64,000 nt of DNA from Brevundimonas sp. UBA5713 (GCF_002419815.1 NZ_DIGV01000041.1:1-64000); one strand, 5' to 3'; counted from the stretch's first letter, positions 16,891 through 26,330 are shown. Numbers and translations are program-made. The notes: generated by a model not told the origin, from the letters alone.

Positions 16891-17502
16891 TTAATCGACG
16901 ATGCGATAGCGGCCGCTGCTGTCCGGACAGGTGCGCACGTGGCGAACCTCCATCCGGCCATCAGGCATGCGGATTTGGCTTTCGGCCAGACGACAACCAT
17001 TGTCAGCCTGAACTGGCTGGACCGATCCGCCATAGCCGTAACCACGGTCATAGCTTTGCGGGTAGTCACCATAATAGTCGTAGCCGTCGTCGCGGCGGTA
17101 ATCGCGACGGTCATAGGGATCATAGGCCGGCTCATAGCCATAGGACTGGGTGTCATAGCCCTGATAGCGAACCGGTTGCTGATAGTTGGGCTGGCAGGCA
17201 GCCGTACTGCGACCCACACCCGCACCGATAGCGGCACCCAATACGCCGCCCAGCAGGCTGCCTTCGGTGCGACGACCGCGCGAAGCGACCTGCGATCCGG
17301 CAACCGCGCCGATGGCGGCACCCAGCAGACCGGCACCGGCCTGACGCTCGCGCTGGTCACGCGCGCACGGGTCATAATAGGTGTTGTTGCTGTAGGCCGA
17401 CGGATAGTCATAGCCATAGGTCTGTGCCGAGGCCGTGGTCGGCAGAACCATGGCGGCGCAGGCAGCGGCGGCCAATGCAAAGGCGGTGGGTTTGACGTTC
17501 AT
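16891..17502 (-). CDS. Exported glycine-zipper 2TM-domain protein
   Basis: 203 residues with a clear signal peptide (cleavage near TTASA|QT). A glycine-zipper pair follows: AGAGLLGAAIGAVAGSQVA and LLGGVLGAAIGAGVGRS, then a Tyr/Asp/Arg-rich low-complexity stretch (YDPYDRRDYRRDDGYDYYG) and a conserved-looking Cys-containing C-terminus (NGCRLAESQIRMPDGRMEVR). The zipper resembles the SlyB/Rick_17kDa group of envelope proteins, but no lipobox Cys is present. Function unknown; probably envelope-associated. Confidence 0.82.
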   Translation of the reverse strand: MNVKPTAFALAAAACAAMVLPTTASAQTYGYDYPSAYSNNTYYDPCARDQRERQAGAGLLGAAIGAVAGSQVASRGRRTEGSLLGGVLGAAIGAGVGRSTAACQPNYQQPVRYQGYDTQSYGYEPAYDPYDRRDYRRDDGYDYYGDYPQSYDRGYGYGGSVQPVQADNGCRLAESQIRMPDGRMEVRHVRTCPDSSGRYRIVD

Positions 17503-17652
17503 GCTGACAACTCCCGCGAGGGGCCGCGCTTTCAGCTCCGGCTCCGTCTCGTTGGGTTATGGCTAGCTGAACGAGTCTGAACGGATTTTGATTATGCCGT
17601 TCATCTTCGTTCATCTTTGTTTTCGACACGATCCGCGGCTATTAGCGGCGCT

Positions 17653-18897
17653 ATGACGCAAACGCTGACCATCACCCGCATGGGACACCAAGGCGACGGG
17701 ATCGCCGATTCCCCCAATGGAGCCATCTTCGTCCCCGGAGCCTTGCCCGGCGAAGTGGTGCGCGCCGAGATCAAGGATGGTCGCGTCGAGAGCTTTAAAC
17801 TGGTCGAGGCCAGCCCCGACCGCCGCCCCATTTTCTCCGAAGCTTATGCCGAATGCGGCGTGGCTCCGCTGCAGCATTGGTCCGATGCACCCTATCTGGC
17901 ATGGAAGCGCGATGTGGTGATCCACACCCTGTCGCGTGAAGGTCTGGAAACCGAGGTCGAAGCCACGGTGGCCACACCGCCGGCCACCCGCCGGCGTATT
18001 GCGCTGCATGCGCGCCGTGGCCCCAATGGCCGTGTGCTGCTGGGCTTCAAGGCGCGCCGCTCGTGGCGTCTGGTCGAGTTGACGGAATGTCCGGTGTCCG
18101 ATCCGGCACTGGTCGCGGCATTCCCGACGCTGGCGAAGGTGGCCGATGCGTTTCTGGTGCATCCGAAATCGGCACCGACCCTGCATGCGACCCTGACCGA
18201 TACGGGCATAGATGTGGATGTAACGGGCGTTGAAAAACGCTCGGGCGGGCCGAGTGCCGACCAGCTTGCCAAGGCCATCGCCGCCGCAGCCGAGGGCGAT
18301 CTGGCGCGGCTCAGCCTGGATGGCGACACCTTGGTCATGGCCCGCCAGCCGCGCGTGACCTTCGGTCGGGCCTCGGTGCCGATACCGGCAGGGGGCTTCC
18401 TGCAAGCTTCGCCCGCCGCCGAGGCCGCCATGGTCGAGCGCACCGTGGCTGCGGTCATAGGCCATAAGAAGGTGGCAGACCTGTTCTGCGGCGCAGGCAC
18501 CTTTACCTTCCCGCTGGCCGAAGTGGCTTCGGTAACCGCAGCCGATTCGGCGGCATCGTCGATTGCCGCGCTAAAGGCGGCCTTGCCCACGACGCAAGGG
18601 CTGAAAGGCATTGAGGCGCAGGCGCGAGACCTGTTCCGCCGCCCCTTATCGCCCTTTGACCTAAAAGGCTGTGACGCCATCGTTCTGGACCCGCCGCGTG
18701 CAGGGGCTTTGGAACAAACCCAGCAACTGCCGGGCACCAAGGCCCAAACCATCGTCGGCGTGTCGTGCAATCCGCAGACATTTGCCCGCGATGCGCGCGT
18801 GCTGGTCGATGCCGGTTTCCGACTGGAAAAGGTGACGCCGATTGACCAGTTCATCTGGTCCACCCACATCGAACTGGTCGGCGTGTTCCGTCGCTGA
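17653..18897 (+). CDS. RlmD/RumA-like RNA m5U methyltransferase without the Fe-S cysteines
   Basis: Predicted to methylate a uridine in RNA. The N-terminus resembles a TRAM domain (TITRMGHQGDGIA). The methyltransferase core has the SAM loop VADLFCGAGTFTFPLAE (about residue 276), the DPPRAG motif and the nucleophile Cys in VGVSCNPQTFARD. The Fe-S motif usually written CGGCxLQH reads AECGVAPLQHW; only Cys68 and a Cys in LTECPVSD remain. The frame extends to 17617, but the ATG at 17653 gives the family start. The next gene begins 20 bp after the stop. Confidence 0.85.
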   Translation: MTQTLTITRMGHQGDGIADSPNGAIFVPGALPGEVVRAEIKDGRVESFKLVEASPDRRPIFSEAYAECGVAPLQHWSDAPYLAWKRDVVIHTLSREGLETEVEATVATPPATRRRIALHARRGPNGRVLLGFKARRSWRLVELTECPVSDPALVAAFPTLAKVADAFLVHPKSAPTLHATLTDTGIDVDVTGVEKRSGGPSADQLAKAIAAAAEGDLARLSLDGDTLVMARQPRVTFGRASVPIPAGGFLQASPAAEAAMVERTVAAVIGHKKVADLFCGAGTFTFPLAEVASVTAADSAASSIAALKAALPTTQGLKGIEAQARDLFRRPLSPFDLKGCDAIVLDPPRAGALEQTQQLPGTKAQTIVGVSCNPQTFARDARVLVDAGFRLEKVTPIDQFIWSTHIELVGVFRR

Positions 18898-18917
18898 TTT
18901 TGCCGGAAAGGCACACC

Positions 18918-19322
18918 ATGACACAGGTGAATGACGTCGATGATCTCGACGGTGGCGGTTTCGACTTTGACGACTGGGATCGTCTGAAGCCGTTCACGGG
19001 TAGGGTGGCGACGCTGGACGATGTCCACGCCAAAACGGCCATTTTCGCTCTGGGCGATACCGAACGTCCGTATCCGCTGGATCTGGAACTGCCCCAACCT
19101 GCCATCTGGTGGGACGAAGACGGTGAAAAGCCTGTTGTCATCATTCAGGCCGAGGCCCACACCAACTCTGACGATGAAGAGATGGAGGTCTACGGCCTGA
19201 TCCTGCCAGACGGCGATGGCGCGGTGGCTCTGTCCGAAGACGTTGATCTGGTGGATGCGTCCGATGCGACGTGGCGCCAGCTGGTGCAGGATTATATCGA
19301 CCCGTCAGCGGCCGACGACTGA
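18918..19322 (+). CDS. Acidic protein of unknown function
   Basis: 134 residues, ATG at 18918 with GGAAAGG at 18904-18910. It is strongly acidic, rich in Asp (DDLDGGGFDFDDWD, NSDDEEMEV) with no Cys, no signal peptide and no membrane span. I do not recognise a domain. It lies 20 bp after the RlmD-like gene and is likely co-transcribed. Its 3' end is 3 bp from the convergent radical SAM gene, with no hairpin between. Confidence 0.72.
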   Translation: MTQVNDVDDLDGGGFDFDDWDRLKPFTGRVATLDDVHAKTAIFALGDTERPYPLDLELPQPAIWWDEDGEKPVVIIQAEAHTNSDDEEMEVYGLILPDGDGAVALSEDVDLVDASDATWRQLVQDYIDPSAADD

Positions 19323-19325
19323 GCT

Positions 19326-20402
19326 TTAGCCGAAGGCGTCGGCGAATAGGTCCATCTGTGGTCGGGTCTCGGGCGGCAGGCGGAACTGGCTGATATCCAG
19401 CGCCATCTTGTGCGTATCCAGCCCATAGCGTTTGATTGCCGCCTTGAAACGGGTGGCGATCAACTGGGCGACGGGTCCGGTGCCCTTCATGCGCTGTGAC
19501 CAGTCGGGGTCATAGTCTTTACCGCCGCGCGTCTGCCGGACCAGCGACATGACCCGCGCCGCGCGATCCGGTCGCGCATCGGCCAGCCATTCCTGAAACA
19601 GGTCTTTGATCTCCAGCGGCAGGCGAAGAGTCACATACATGGCCGAGGTCGCGCCTGCCTTGGCGGCGGCCTCCAGCACGGCCTCCAACTCATGATCATT
19701 TAACCCCGGGATCACCGGCGCAAAACCAACCGTGACGGGGCATCCTGCATCCGCCAATCGGCTGATGGCGTCCAGACGGCGGACAGGGGTGGCGGCGCGC
19801 GGCTCCATCGCGCGAGCCAACTGGCGGTCCAGCGTCGTGATAGAAACGCACGCCCGCGCCAGACCAGCCTTGCCCATCTCGCCCAGAATATCTGCATCGC
19901 GCGCGATCAATGCCGATTTGGTGATGATGGAGAAGGGGTGGCGATACTGTTGCAGAACTTCCAACACCTGTCGCGTCAGGCCTGTTTCGCGGTCCACCGG
20001 CTGATAGGGGTCGGTGTTGCCGCCAATGTGGATGGGCTGGCAACGATAGCGCGGCGCGTTCAATTCCTTGCGTAGTAGGGTCGGCGCATCGGGCTTGAAG
20101 AACAGTTTGCTCTCGAAATCGATACCCGGCGACAGCCCCATATAGGCGTGCGCCGGACGTGCGTAACAATAGGTGCAGCCGTGCTCGCACCCTCGGTATG
20201 GATTGATCGAGCGGTCAAACTGGATATCGGGACTGGTGTTGCGCGTGATGATGGTGCGCGCGTTCTCGACGGCCAAAGTGGTGCGCAGGGGCGGGCAGTC
20301 CGCATCCTCTTGCGTCCAACCATCGTCCATCGCCTCGATGGTCAGGGCCTCGAACCGGCCAGACGCATTCGAGCGGGCACCGCGACCACTGACTTTGCTC
20401 AT
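19326..20402 (-). CDS. PA0069-family radical SAM protein
   Basis: 358 residues with the radical SAM Cys triad C-x3-C-x2-C in YRGCEHGCTYCYARP, where a 4Fe-4S cluster would bind. The HIGGNTDPYQPVDRE segment and FSIITKSALIARD are typical of the PA0069/SplB-like group. The reaction is unknown; earlier annotations as DNA-repair photolyase rest on distant similarity. Single-gene unit on the minus strand. Confidence 0.9.
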   Translation of the reverse strand: MSKVSGRGARSNASGRFEALTIEAMDDGWTQEDADCPPLRTTLAVENARTIITRNTSPDIQFDRSINPYRGCEHGCTYCYARPAHAYMGLSPGIDFESKLFFKPDAPTLLRKELNAPRYRCQPIHIGGNTDPYQPVDRETGLTRQVLEVLQQYRHPFSIITKSALIARDADILGEMGKAGLARACVSITTLDRQLARAMEPRAATPVRRLDAISRLADAGCPVTVGFAPVIPGLNDHELEAVLEAAAKAGATSAMYVTLRLPLEIKDLFQEWLADARPDRAARVMSLVRQTRGGKDYDPDWSQRMKGTGPVAQLIATRFKAAIKRYGLDTHKMALDISQFRLPPETRPQMDLFADAFG

Positions 20403-20521
20403 AGCCGGACTGGACCACCAAAAACGGAACGGAACAAGAACAATTTTAGGGGTAAGGGCTTGCAGGCCCGAAAAACGGCCATTAAGAACAAAACACGAAC
20501 ATTGGACATGGGGATAAAGCC

Positions 20522-20611
20522 ATGAAGCGGTTGGTTACTGATTTGGCGGCTCTTGCATCCTGCGGCGGCTTCGTCTGGATGGTGTGGCAGGCTGCGTTCC
20601 TGGTCAGCTAA
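20522..20611 (+). CDS. Mini-ORF for a 29-residue hydrophobic peptide
   Basis: ATG at 20522 after GGGGATAAAG. The peptide MKRLVTDLAALASCGGFVWM plus a hydrophobic tail ends in LVS, so it could be a single membrane helix. It lies between the radical SAM gene (divergent) and dnaE, about 100 bp upstream of the likely dnaE start. It may be a real small protein or a dnaE leader peptide; it has no recognised family. Confidence 0.4.
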   Translation: MKRLVTDLAALASCGGFVWMVWQAAFLVS

Positions 20612-20713
20612 GACCGGAGGTCATGCTTCTGCCGCGTGCTGGAGCCAGAGACAGACTCTACGCACAATGGGTATGTCACCCGCGCGGCGTTCACTTGGGT
20701 TTGGAGTTTGGCA

Positions 20714-23700
20714 TTGGCTGAGACGGCAGAGACTGCAGGTTTTGTCCATCTGCGCGTGCGCAGTGCCTATTCGCTGCTGGAAGGCGCGATCAAGGCGGGC
20801 AAGATCGGCAAGATGGCTGCCGAGGCCGGTATGCCCGCTGTGGCGATTGCCGACCGGTCCAATCTGTTTGGCGCGCTGGAGTTCAGCCAAACCGTAAAAG
20901 ACGCAGGGGTTCAGCCGATTGTGGGCTGTGCCTTGCCGGTGTTCGGTATCGGTGGCCGCAAGCCGGAGCGCTGGGCCAAGGTGCCCACTATCATGCTGTT
21001 GGCGCAGAATGAGCAGGGCTGGTTGAACCTTTGCGCCCTGTCGTCATCCTCTTTCCTCGACACAATTGATCTGCCCGAGCAGGGCGTGCCGTGGGAACTG
21101 GTCGCCGAAAAGTCCGAAGGGTTGATCCTGCTGTCCGGCGGACCGGACGGTCCGGTGAACCCTCTGTTCGCAGCGGGTAAGGACGCCGACGCCAGTGAGG
21201 CGCTGACCACGATGAAGGCGGTTTTTGGCGACCGCTTTTATGTCGAGCTACAGCGCCACGAGTTGCCCGAGGAGCAAGCCGCCGAGCCGGGACTGGTGCG
21301 CTGGGCCTACGATAACGACGTGCCGTTGGTGGCTACCAATGACGTCTATTTCGCCAAATCCAGTCAGGCCAAGGCGCACGATGCCCTGTTGTGTATCTCG
21401 GACGGGGCGTTTGTCGGTCAGGAAGACCGCCGCCGCGTTACGGTCGAGCATTGGTTCAAATCGCCTGAGGACATGCGGGCCCTGTTCGCGGACCTGCCCG
21501 AGGCCTGCGACAACACATTGGAGATCGCACGCCGCTGCGCCTTCCTAACGAAGACGCACAAACCGATCCTGCCGCGTTTCGATACCGGCGCAGGGCGTTC
21601 GGAAGACGACGAACTGGCGCATCAGGCGCGGGAAGGTCTGAAAGCGCGGCTGGCCAAGAACCCTGCCTTTGCTCCCGAAGAGGAATATTGGCAGCGCCTC
21701 GAATGGGAGGTCGGGATCATCCAGCAGATGGGTTTCCCGGGTTACTTCCTGATCGTTTCGGACTTCATCAAATGGGCCAAGCTGCACGACATCCCCGTAG
21801 GCCCGGGGCGTGGTTCGGGTGCGGGCTCGCTGGTGGCGTGGTCGTTGACGATTACCGATCTCGACCCGCTGCGGTTCGGTCTTCTGTTCGAGCGCTTCCT
21901 GAACCCTGAACGCGTATCGATGCCCGACTTCGATATCGATTTCTGTCAGGAGCGGCGCGAAGAAGTTATCGACTATGTGCAAGGGCACTACGGCAAGGAC
22001 CGTGTGGCCCAGATCATCACCTTCGGCACGCTGCAGGCCCGAGTGGTGCTGCGTGACGTCGGGCGGGTGATGCAGTTGCCGTTCGGTCAGGTCGACCGTC
22101 TGGCCAAGATGGTTCCGGCCAACCCGGCCAATCCGGTCACATTGGCGCAGGCTCTCGAGATGGAGCCGCGCCTTCGCCAGATGCGCGATGACGAACCGGC
22201 CGTTAAGGCGTTGCTCGATACGTCGATGGAGCTGGAGGGGCTGTATCGTAACGCCTCGACCCACGCCGCAGGTATCGTGATCGGGGACCGCCCGCTGACG
22301 GAACTGGTGCCGCTGTATCAGGACCCGCGCTCAACCATTCCGGCGTCCCAGTTCAATATGAAATGGGTGGAGCCGGCGGGTCTGGTGAAGTTCGACTTCC
22401 TGGGCCTGAAGACCCTGACGGTCCTGGACCGCGCCAAGAGCTTCCTTGATCGCCGTGGCGCAGGGCCGGAATGGAACTTGCTGCCTCTCGATGATGCCAA
22501 AACCTATGAGCTGATGGCTTCGGGCCAGACGGTCGGGGTGTTCCAGCTTGAATCGCAGGGCATGCGGGACACGCTGCGCAAGATGCGATGCGGCTCGATT
22601 GAAGAGATCACGGCACTGATCTCGCTCTATCGTCCCGGCCCGATGGAGATGATCGACACCTATATCGACCGTAAGTTCGGTCGTGCGGAAGTCGACTACC
22701 TACACCCCAGCCTGAAAGAGGTGCTGACCGAAACCTACGGCGTCATCATCTATCAGGAACAGGTGATGAAGATCGCCCAGATCCTGGCAGGCTACAGCCT
22801 CGGTGAAGCCGACCTTCTGCGTCGCGCTATGGGTAAGAAGAAAAAGGAGGAGATGGATTTCCAGCGCCTCCGCTTCGTGAAGGGCGCTTCGGAAAAGGGC
22901 GTGCCGGAAGACCAGTCCGGCGGCATCTTTGACCTTGTGGCCAAGTTCGCGGGCTATGGCTTCAACAAATCGCACGCTGCGGCCTATGCGCTGATTTCGT
23001 TCCAGACGGGCTGGCTGAAGGCCAACCATCCGGTCGAGTTTTTTGCGGCTTCGATGTCGCTCGATCTTTCGAACACGGACAAGCTGGCCGTCTTCTATCA
23101 GGATTGCCGCCGCTTCGAGATTCCGGTCGTGGCACCTGACATCAACCGCTCGTCGGCTGACTTCGACGTCGCGTGGGATGGCGACAAGGGTAGCGTGCTG
23201 TATGCGCTGGGGGCCATCCGTAACGTGGGCCTTGAGGCCATGAAGCATGTGGTCGAGGTGCGCAACGCGGGCGGACCGTTCGCTGATATCTTTGACTTCC
23301 TCGAACGCGTTGACCCCAAGGTGGTGAACAAGCGCGCAGTGGAAGGACTGGCGCGGGCAGGGGCGTTTGACAGCATTCACCCCAACCGGCGCCAGCTATT
23401 TGAGCAGGCCGATGTCTTGGTGGCCTATTGCCAGAGCGTGGCGGCAGAGCGCGCCTCATCGCAGGTCAGTTTGTTCGGGGCCGATCAGGCGGGGGCTGCG
23501 CGTCCGCGCCTGCGATCGGTTGAGCCCTGGGCCGGACCGGAAAAACTTGATCAAGAACTGGCCGCTGTCGGCTTTTATCTGTCGGGCCACCCGCTGGAAG
23601 AACTGACGCCAGCCCTGAAGCGCAAGCGGGTGACCTTCGTGGCCGAGGCCCAAGGTCTGGCCGAAGCCGGACACGAAGCCTTCCAGATGGCGGGTGTGGT

Positions 23701-24166
23701 TCGCCGCAAACAGGAACGCCCCAACAAGAATGGCGAAAAGTTTGCCTTTGTCGGCTTCTCCGATCCGACAGGCGAGTTTGAATGCCTGTTCCCGCCGGAA
23801 CAGCTGCGCCGCTGTCGCGATGTGTTGGAGGTCGGCCAGTCTGTGCTGGTGAAGGTGCGGGCCAAGGCCAATGACGGCGAGGTGCGTTTCTTTGGCGACG
23901 ATGCCACGCGCATGGATGTGCTGCTGGATGACGCCAACATCGGCCTGCGTGTCGTGGTATCGTCCAATGGCGCTGATCCCGAGGCACTAAAGGCCCGATT
24001 GGATCGCGCCCGCGCTAACGGCAAGGGCGGCGAGGTCTGGGTTCAGACCACGTTGCAAGGCCGCACCGAGGTCGAGATCAAACTGCCCGGGCGCTATCGT
24101 TTGGATGCGGCCCTGCGCGGCGCACTGAAAACGGTGCCGGGTGTGGTCATGCTGGAAGATGCCTGA
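20714..24166 (+). CDS. dnaE: DNA polymerase III alpha subunit
   Basis: The replicative polymerase. The PHP domain is at the N-terminus (FVHLRVRSAYSLLEGAI), the catalytic Asp region includes PDFDIDFCQERR and the GPGRGSGAGSLVAW loop, and helix-hairpin-helix and OB parts lie toward the end (MAGVVRRKQERPNKNGEKF). About 1150 residues. The frame is open from a GTG at 20636, but the TTG at 20714 with GGAG at 20703-20706 gives the usual N-terminus, so it is preferred. A small hairpin covers its stop codon. Confidence 0.95.
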   Translation: MAETAETAGFVHLRVRSAYSLLEGAIKAGKIGKMAAEAGMPAVAIADRSNLFGALEFSQTVKDAGVQPIVGCALPVFGIGGRKPERWAKVPTIMLLAQNEQGWLNLCALSSSSFLDTIDLPEQGVPWELVAEKSEGLILLSGGPDGPVNPLFAAGKDADASEALTTMKAVFGDRFYVELQRHELPEEQAAEPGLVRWAYDNDVPLVATNDVYFAKSSQAKAHDALLCISDGAFVGQEDRRRVTVEHWFKSPEDMRALFADLPEACDNTLEIARRCAFLTKTHKPILPRFDTGAGRSEDDELAHQAREGLKARLAKNPAFAPEEEYWQRLEWEVGIIQQMGFPGYFLIVSDFIKWAKLHDIPVGPGRGSGAGSLVAWSLTITDLDPLRFGLLFERFLNPERVSMPDFDIDFCQERREEVIDYVQGHYGKDRVAQIITFGTLQARVVLRDVGRVMQLPFGQVDRLAKMVPANPANPVTLAQALEMEPRLRQMRDDEPAVKALLDTSMELEGLYRNASTHAAGIVIGDRPLTELVPLYQDPRSTIPASQFNMKWVEPAGLVKFDFLGLKTLTVLDRAKSFLDRRGAGPEWNLLPLDDAKTYELMASGQTVGVFQLESQGMRDTLRKMRCGSIEEITALISLYRPGPMEMIDTYIDRKFGRAEVDYLHPSLKEVLTETYGVIIYQEQVMKIAQILAGYSLGEADLLRRAMGKKKKEEMDFQRLRFVKGASEKGVPEDQSGGIFDLVAKFAGYGFNKSHAAAYALISFQTGWLKANHPVEFFAASMSLDLSNTDKLAVFYQDCRRFEIPVVAPDINRSSADFDVAWDGDKGSVLYALGAIRNVGLEAMKHVVEVRNAGGPFADIFDFLERVDPKVVNKRAVEGLARAGAFDSIHPNRRQLFEQADVLVAYCQSVAAERASSQVSLFGADQAGAARPRLRSVEPWAGPEKLDQELAAVGFYLSGHPLEELTPALKRKRVTFVAEAQGLAEAGHEAFQMAGVVRRKQERPNKNGEKFAFVGFSDPTGEFECLFPPEQLRRCRDVLEVGQSVLVKVRAKANDGEVRFFGDDATRMDVLLDDANIGLRVVVSSNGADPEALKARLDRARANGKGGEVWVQTTLQGRTEVEIKLPGRYRLDAALRGALKTVPGVVMLEDA

Positions 24167-24178
24167 TCAGGCGTTTTT
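24161..24178 (+). terminator. Short terminator overlapping the dnaE stop
   Basis: GCCT (24161-24164), loop GATC, AGGC (24169-24172), then GTTTTT. The stop codon TGA is inside the loop region. The stem is only 4 bp, so efficiency is doubtful. Confidence 0.45.
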
Positions 24179-24355
24179 CTTTGCGCAAGTGCCAGCCAGT
24201 GCTTGCGTTTTTGCCGCATTACCCGTAGAGGGGCGGCGCACTTCGCACGTGGGTGAGGCGCGGTCGGGGAGAAATCCTGACCTGCTCCGTTCCGAGGGAC
24301 CGCCGGTCCTTTAATCGCCCACGCTACGTTTGATCGGAAAAAGGATAATACGATC
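24179..24355 (+). promoter_or_regulatory. rpsB promoter and leader region
   Basis: 177 bp without a gene. It must carry the promoter for rpsB-tsf and a leader of unknown structure; GGGGCGGCGCAC and GAGGCGCGGTCGGGG could fold, but I cannot assign a known ribosomal-protein leader. Confidence 0.3.
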
Positions 24356-25153
24356 ATGGCTCTGCCTGAATTCTCGATGCGCACCCTGCTGGAAGCCGGC
24401 GCTCACTTTGGTCACCAGACGCACCGCTGGAACCCGAAGATGGAACGCTACATCTTCGGTTCGCGCTCGAACATCCACATCATCGACCTGTCGCAAACCA
24501 TGCCGCTGATGCACCAGGCTCTGGTTGCAGTTCGCGACGTCGCTGCCAAGGGCGGCCGCGTGCTGTTCGTCGGCACCAAGCGTCAAGCTGCTGACCCGGT
24601 TGCACAAGCTGCCGCACGTTGCGCCCAGTACTACATGAACAACCGCTGGCTCGGCGGCACGCTGACCAACTGGCGCACCGTTTCGGGTTCGATCCAGCGT
24701 CTGCGCGAGCTGGAAGCCATCATGGATGCCGGCGGCGAAGGCCGTAACAAGAAAGAGCTGCTGACCCTGCAGCGCGAAAAAGACAAGCTTGAGCTGTCGC
24801 TGGGCGGCATCAAGGACATGGGTTCGGTTCCGGACATCATGATTGTCATCGACACCAACAAAGAGTCGATCGCGATCCAGGAAGCTCGCAAGCTGAACAT
24901 TCCGATCGTCGCCATCCTCGACACCAATTCGGATCCGGACGGCATCACCTACCCGGTTCCGGGTAACGACGACGCTGCCCGCGCCATCCAAACCTACTGC
25001 GACCTGTTCGCTGACGCCGTTCTGGATGGTCTGGCTGCTGGCGCCGCTGCCCAAGGCATCGACCTGGGCGCTCTGGAAGCTCCGGTTGAGCCGGCTCTGG
25101 TTGAAGAAGCCGCTGCCGAAGCTCCGGCTGCTGAAGAAGCCGCTCAAGGCTGA
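24356..25153 (+). CDS. rpsB: 30S ribosomal protein S2
   Basis: Binds at the head-body joint of the small subunit. MRTLLEAGAHFGHQTHRWNP and the RWLGGTLTNWRTV block are diagnostic. 265 residues, with an Ala/Glu-rich C-terminal tail (VEEAAAEAPAAEEAAQG) of a kind often seen in alphaproteobacteria. It is followed after 99 bp by tsf, as in most bacteria. Confidence 0.97.
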   Translation: MALPEFSMRTLLEAGAHFGHQTHRWNPKMERYIFGSRSNIHIIDLSQTMPLMHQALVAVRDVAAKGGRVLFVGTKRQAADPVAQAAARCAQYYMNNRWLGGTLTNWRTVSGSIQRLRELEAIMDAGGEGRNKKELLTLQREKDKLELSLGGIKDMGSVPDIMIVIDTNKESIAIQEARKLNIPIVAILDTNSDPDGITYPVPGNDDAARAIQTYCDLFADAVLDGLAAGAAAQGIDLGALEAPVEPALVEEAAAEAPAAEEAAQG

Positions 25154-25252
25154 TTTCTGACAGTTCGTCCCTATATAGAGGCGAACTGACGTCAAACCGA
25201 CATGCGGCCGGGCTAATGGTCCGGCCGCTCAATCGAATTTCAGGAGAAGAAC

Positions 25253-26191
25253 ATGGCCGAGATCACTGCCGCCCTCGTGAAGGAACTTCGCGAGCGTTCG
25301 GGCGTCGGCATGATGGACTGCAAGAAGGCGCTGGTTGAGAACAACGGCGACATCGAAGCAGCAATCGACTGGCTGCGTGCCAAGGGCCTGTCCAAGGCTG
25401 CCAAGAAGGCTGACCGCGTCGCCGCTGAAGGCGTTGTCGCTGTTGCGACCGAAGAGAACGGCGCTGGCGAGACCGCTGCTGCCATCGAGTTCAACGCTGA
25501 AACCGACTTCGTCGCCCGTAACGACCTGTTCCAGACCGCAGCCAAGCAATTCGCTCAGCTGGGCCTGAAGAACGACGGCGTTGAAGCCATCTCGGCTGCA
25601 ACCCTTGAAAACGGCCGCACCGTAGCGGACGAAATCACCCAGCTGATCGCCACCATCGGCGAGAACATGACCCTGCGTCGTTCGGCCCGTCTGTCGGTCG
25701 AGCAAGGCGCTGTGGCTTCGTACGTCCACAACGCTGTGTCGCCGGGTATCGGCCGCATCGGCGTGCTGGTCGCCATCGAAGGCGCTGGTGACAAGGCTGC
25801 TGTCCGCGAGCTGGGCCGCAAGATCGCCATGCACGTGGCAGCGACCGCTCCGCTGGCTCTGGACACCTCGGACCTCGATCCGGCGGCTATCGAGAAAGAA
25901 CGCACCGTTCTGATCGAAAAGGCCAAGGAAGAAGGTCGTCCGGACAACATGATCGAAAAGATCGTGGAAGGCCAAATCAACAAGTTCCAAAAGGAAGTTG
26001 TTCTGTCGAAGCAGCCGTTCGTGATGGACCCGGACGTGACTGTCGAGCAGCTGGTCGCCAACACCGGTAAGGAACTGGGCGCTGAGCTGAAGCTGGCTGG
26101 CTTCGTGCGTCTGGCTCTGGGCGAAGGCGTCGAGAAGGCCGATACCCCGGACTTCGCTGCTGAAGTCGCTTCGATGACCGGCGGCAACTAA
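25253..26191 (+). CDS. tsf: Elongation factor Ts
   Basis: Nucleotide exchange factor for EF-Tu. The N-terminal UBA-like part ends in SGVGMMDCKKALVENNGD. The core includes ETDFVARND, a standard signature. 312 residues, ribosome site AGGAGAAGAAC. Two hairpins follow the stop. Confidence 0.97.
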   Translation: MAEITAALVKELRERSGVGMMDCKKALVENNGDIEAAIDWLRAKGLSKAAKKADRVAAEGVVAVATEENGAGETAAAIEFNAETDFVARNDLFQTAAKQFAQLGLKNDGVEAISAATLENGRTVADEITQLIATIGENMTLRRSARLSVEQGAVASYVHNAVSPGIGRIGVLVAIEGAGDKAAVRELGRKIAMHVAATAPLALDTSDLDPAAIEKERTVLIEKAKEEGRPDNMIEKIVEGQINKFQKEVVLSKQPFVMDPDVTVEQLVANTGKELGAELKLAGFVRLALGEGVEKADTPDFAAEVASMTGGN

Positions 26192-26199
26192 GCCTAAAA

Positions 26200-26263
26200 A
26201 TCTTCCCTATTGGGAAGATAAAGCTAAAAGGGCGCGTTCGGCTTTGGTGGCCGGCGCGCCCTT
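26200..26263 (+). terminator. Double terminator after tsf
   Basis: The first hairpin is ATCTTCCC (26200-26207), loop TATT, GGGAAGAT (26212-26219). The second is AAGGGCGCG (26228-26236) with CGCGCCCTT (26255-26263). Together they isolate rpsB-tsf from pyrH. Confidence 0.75.
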
Positions 26264-26330
26264 CGTTTATGATGGAGCCGCCGATTCCCCTAGCGCGGCT
26301 GCCTGATCAAGTTTTTACGGACCCAAAAGC

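Noticed and set aside
24179..24355. Known ribosomal-protein leader motif in front of rpsB
   Set aside because: I could not match the sequence to a named leader structure with confidence.
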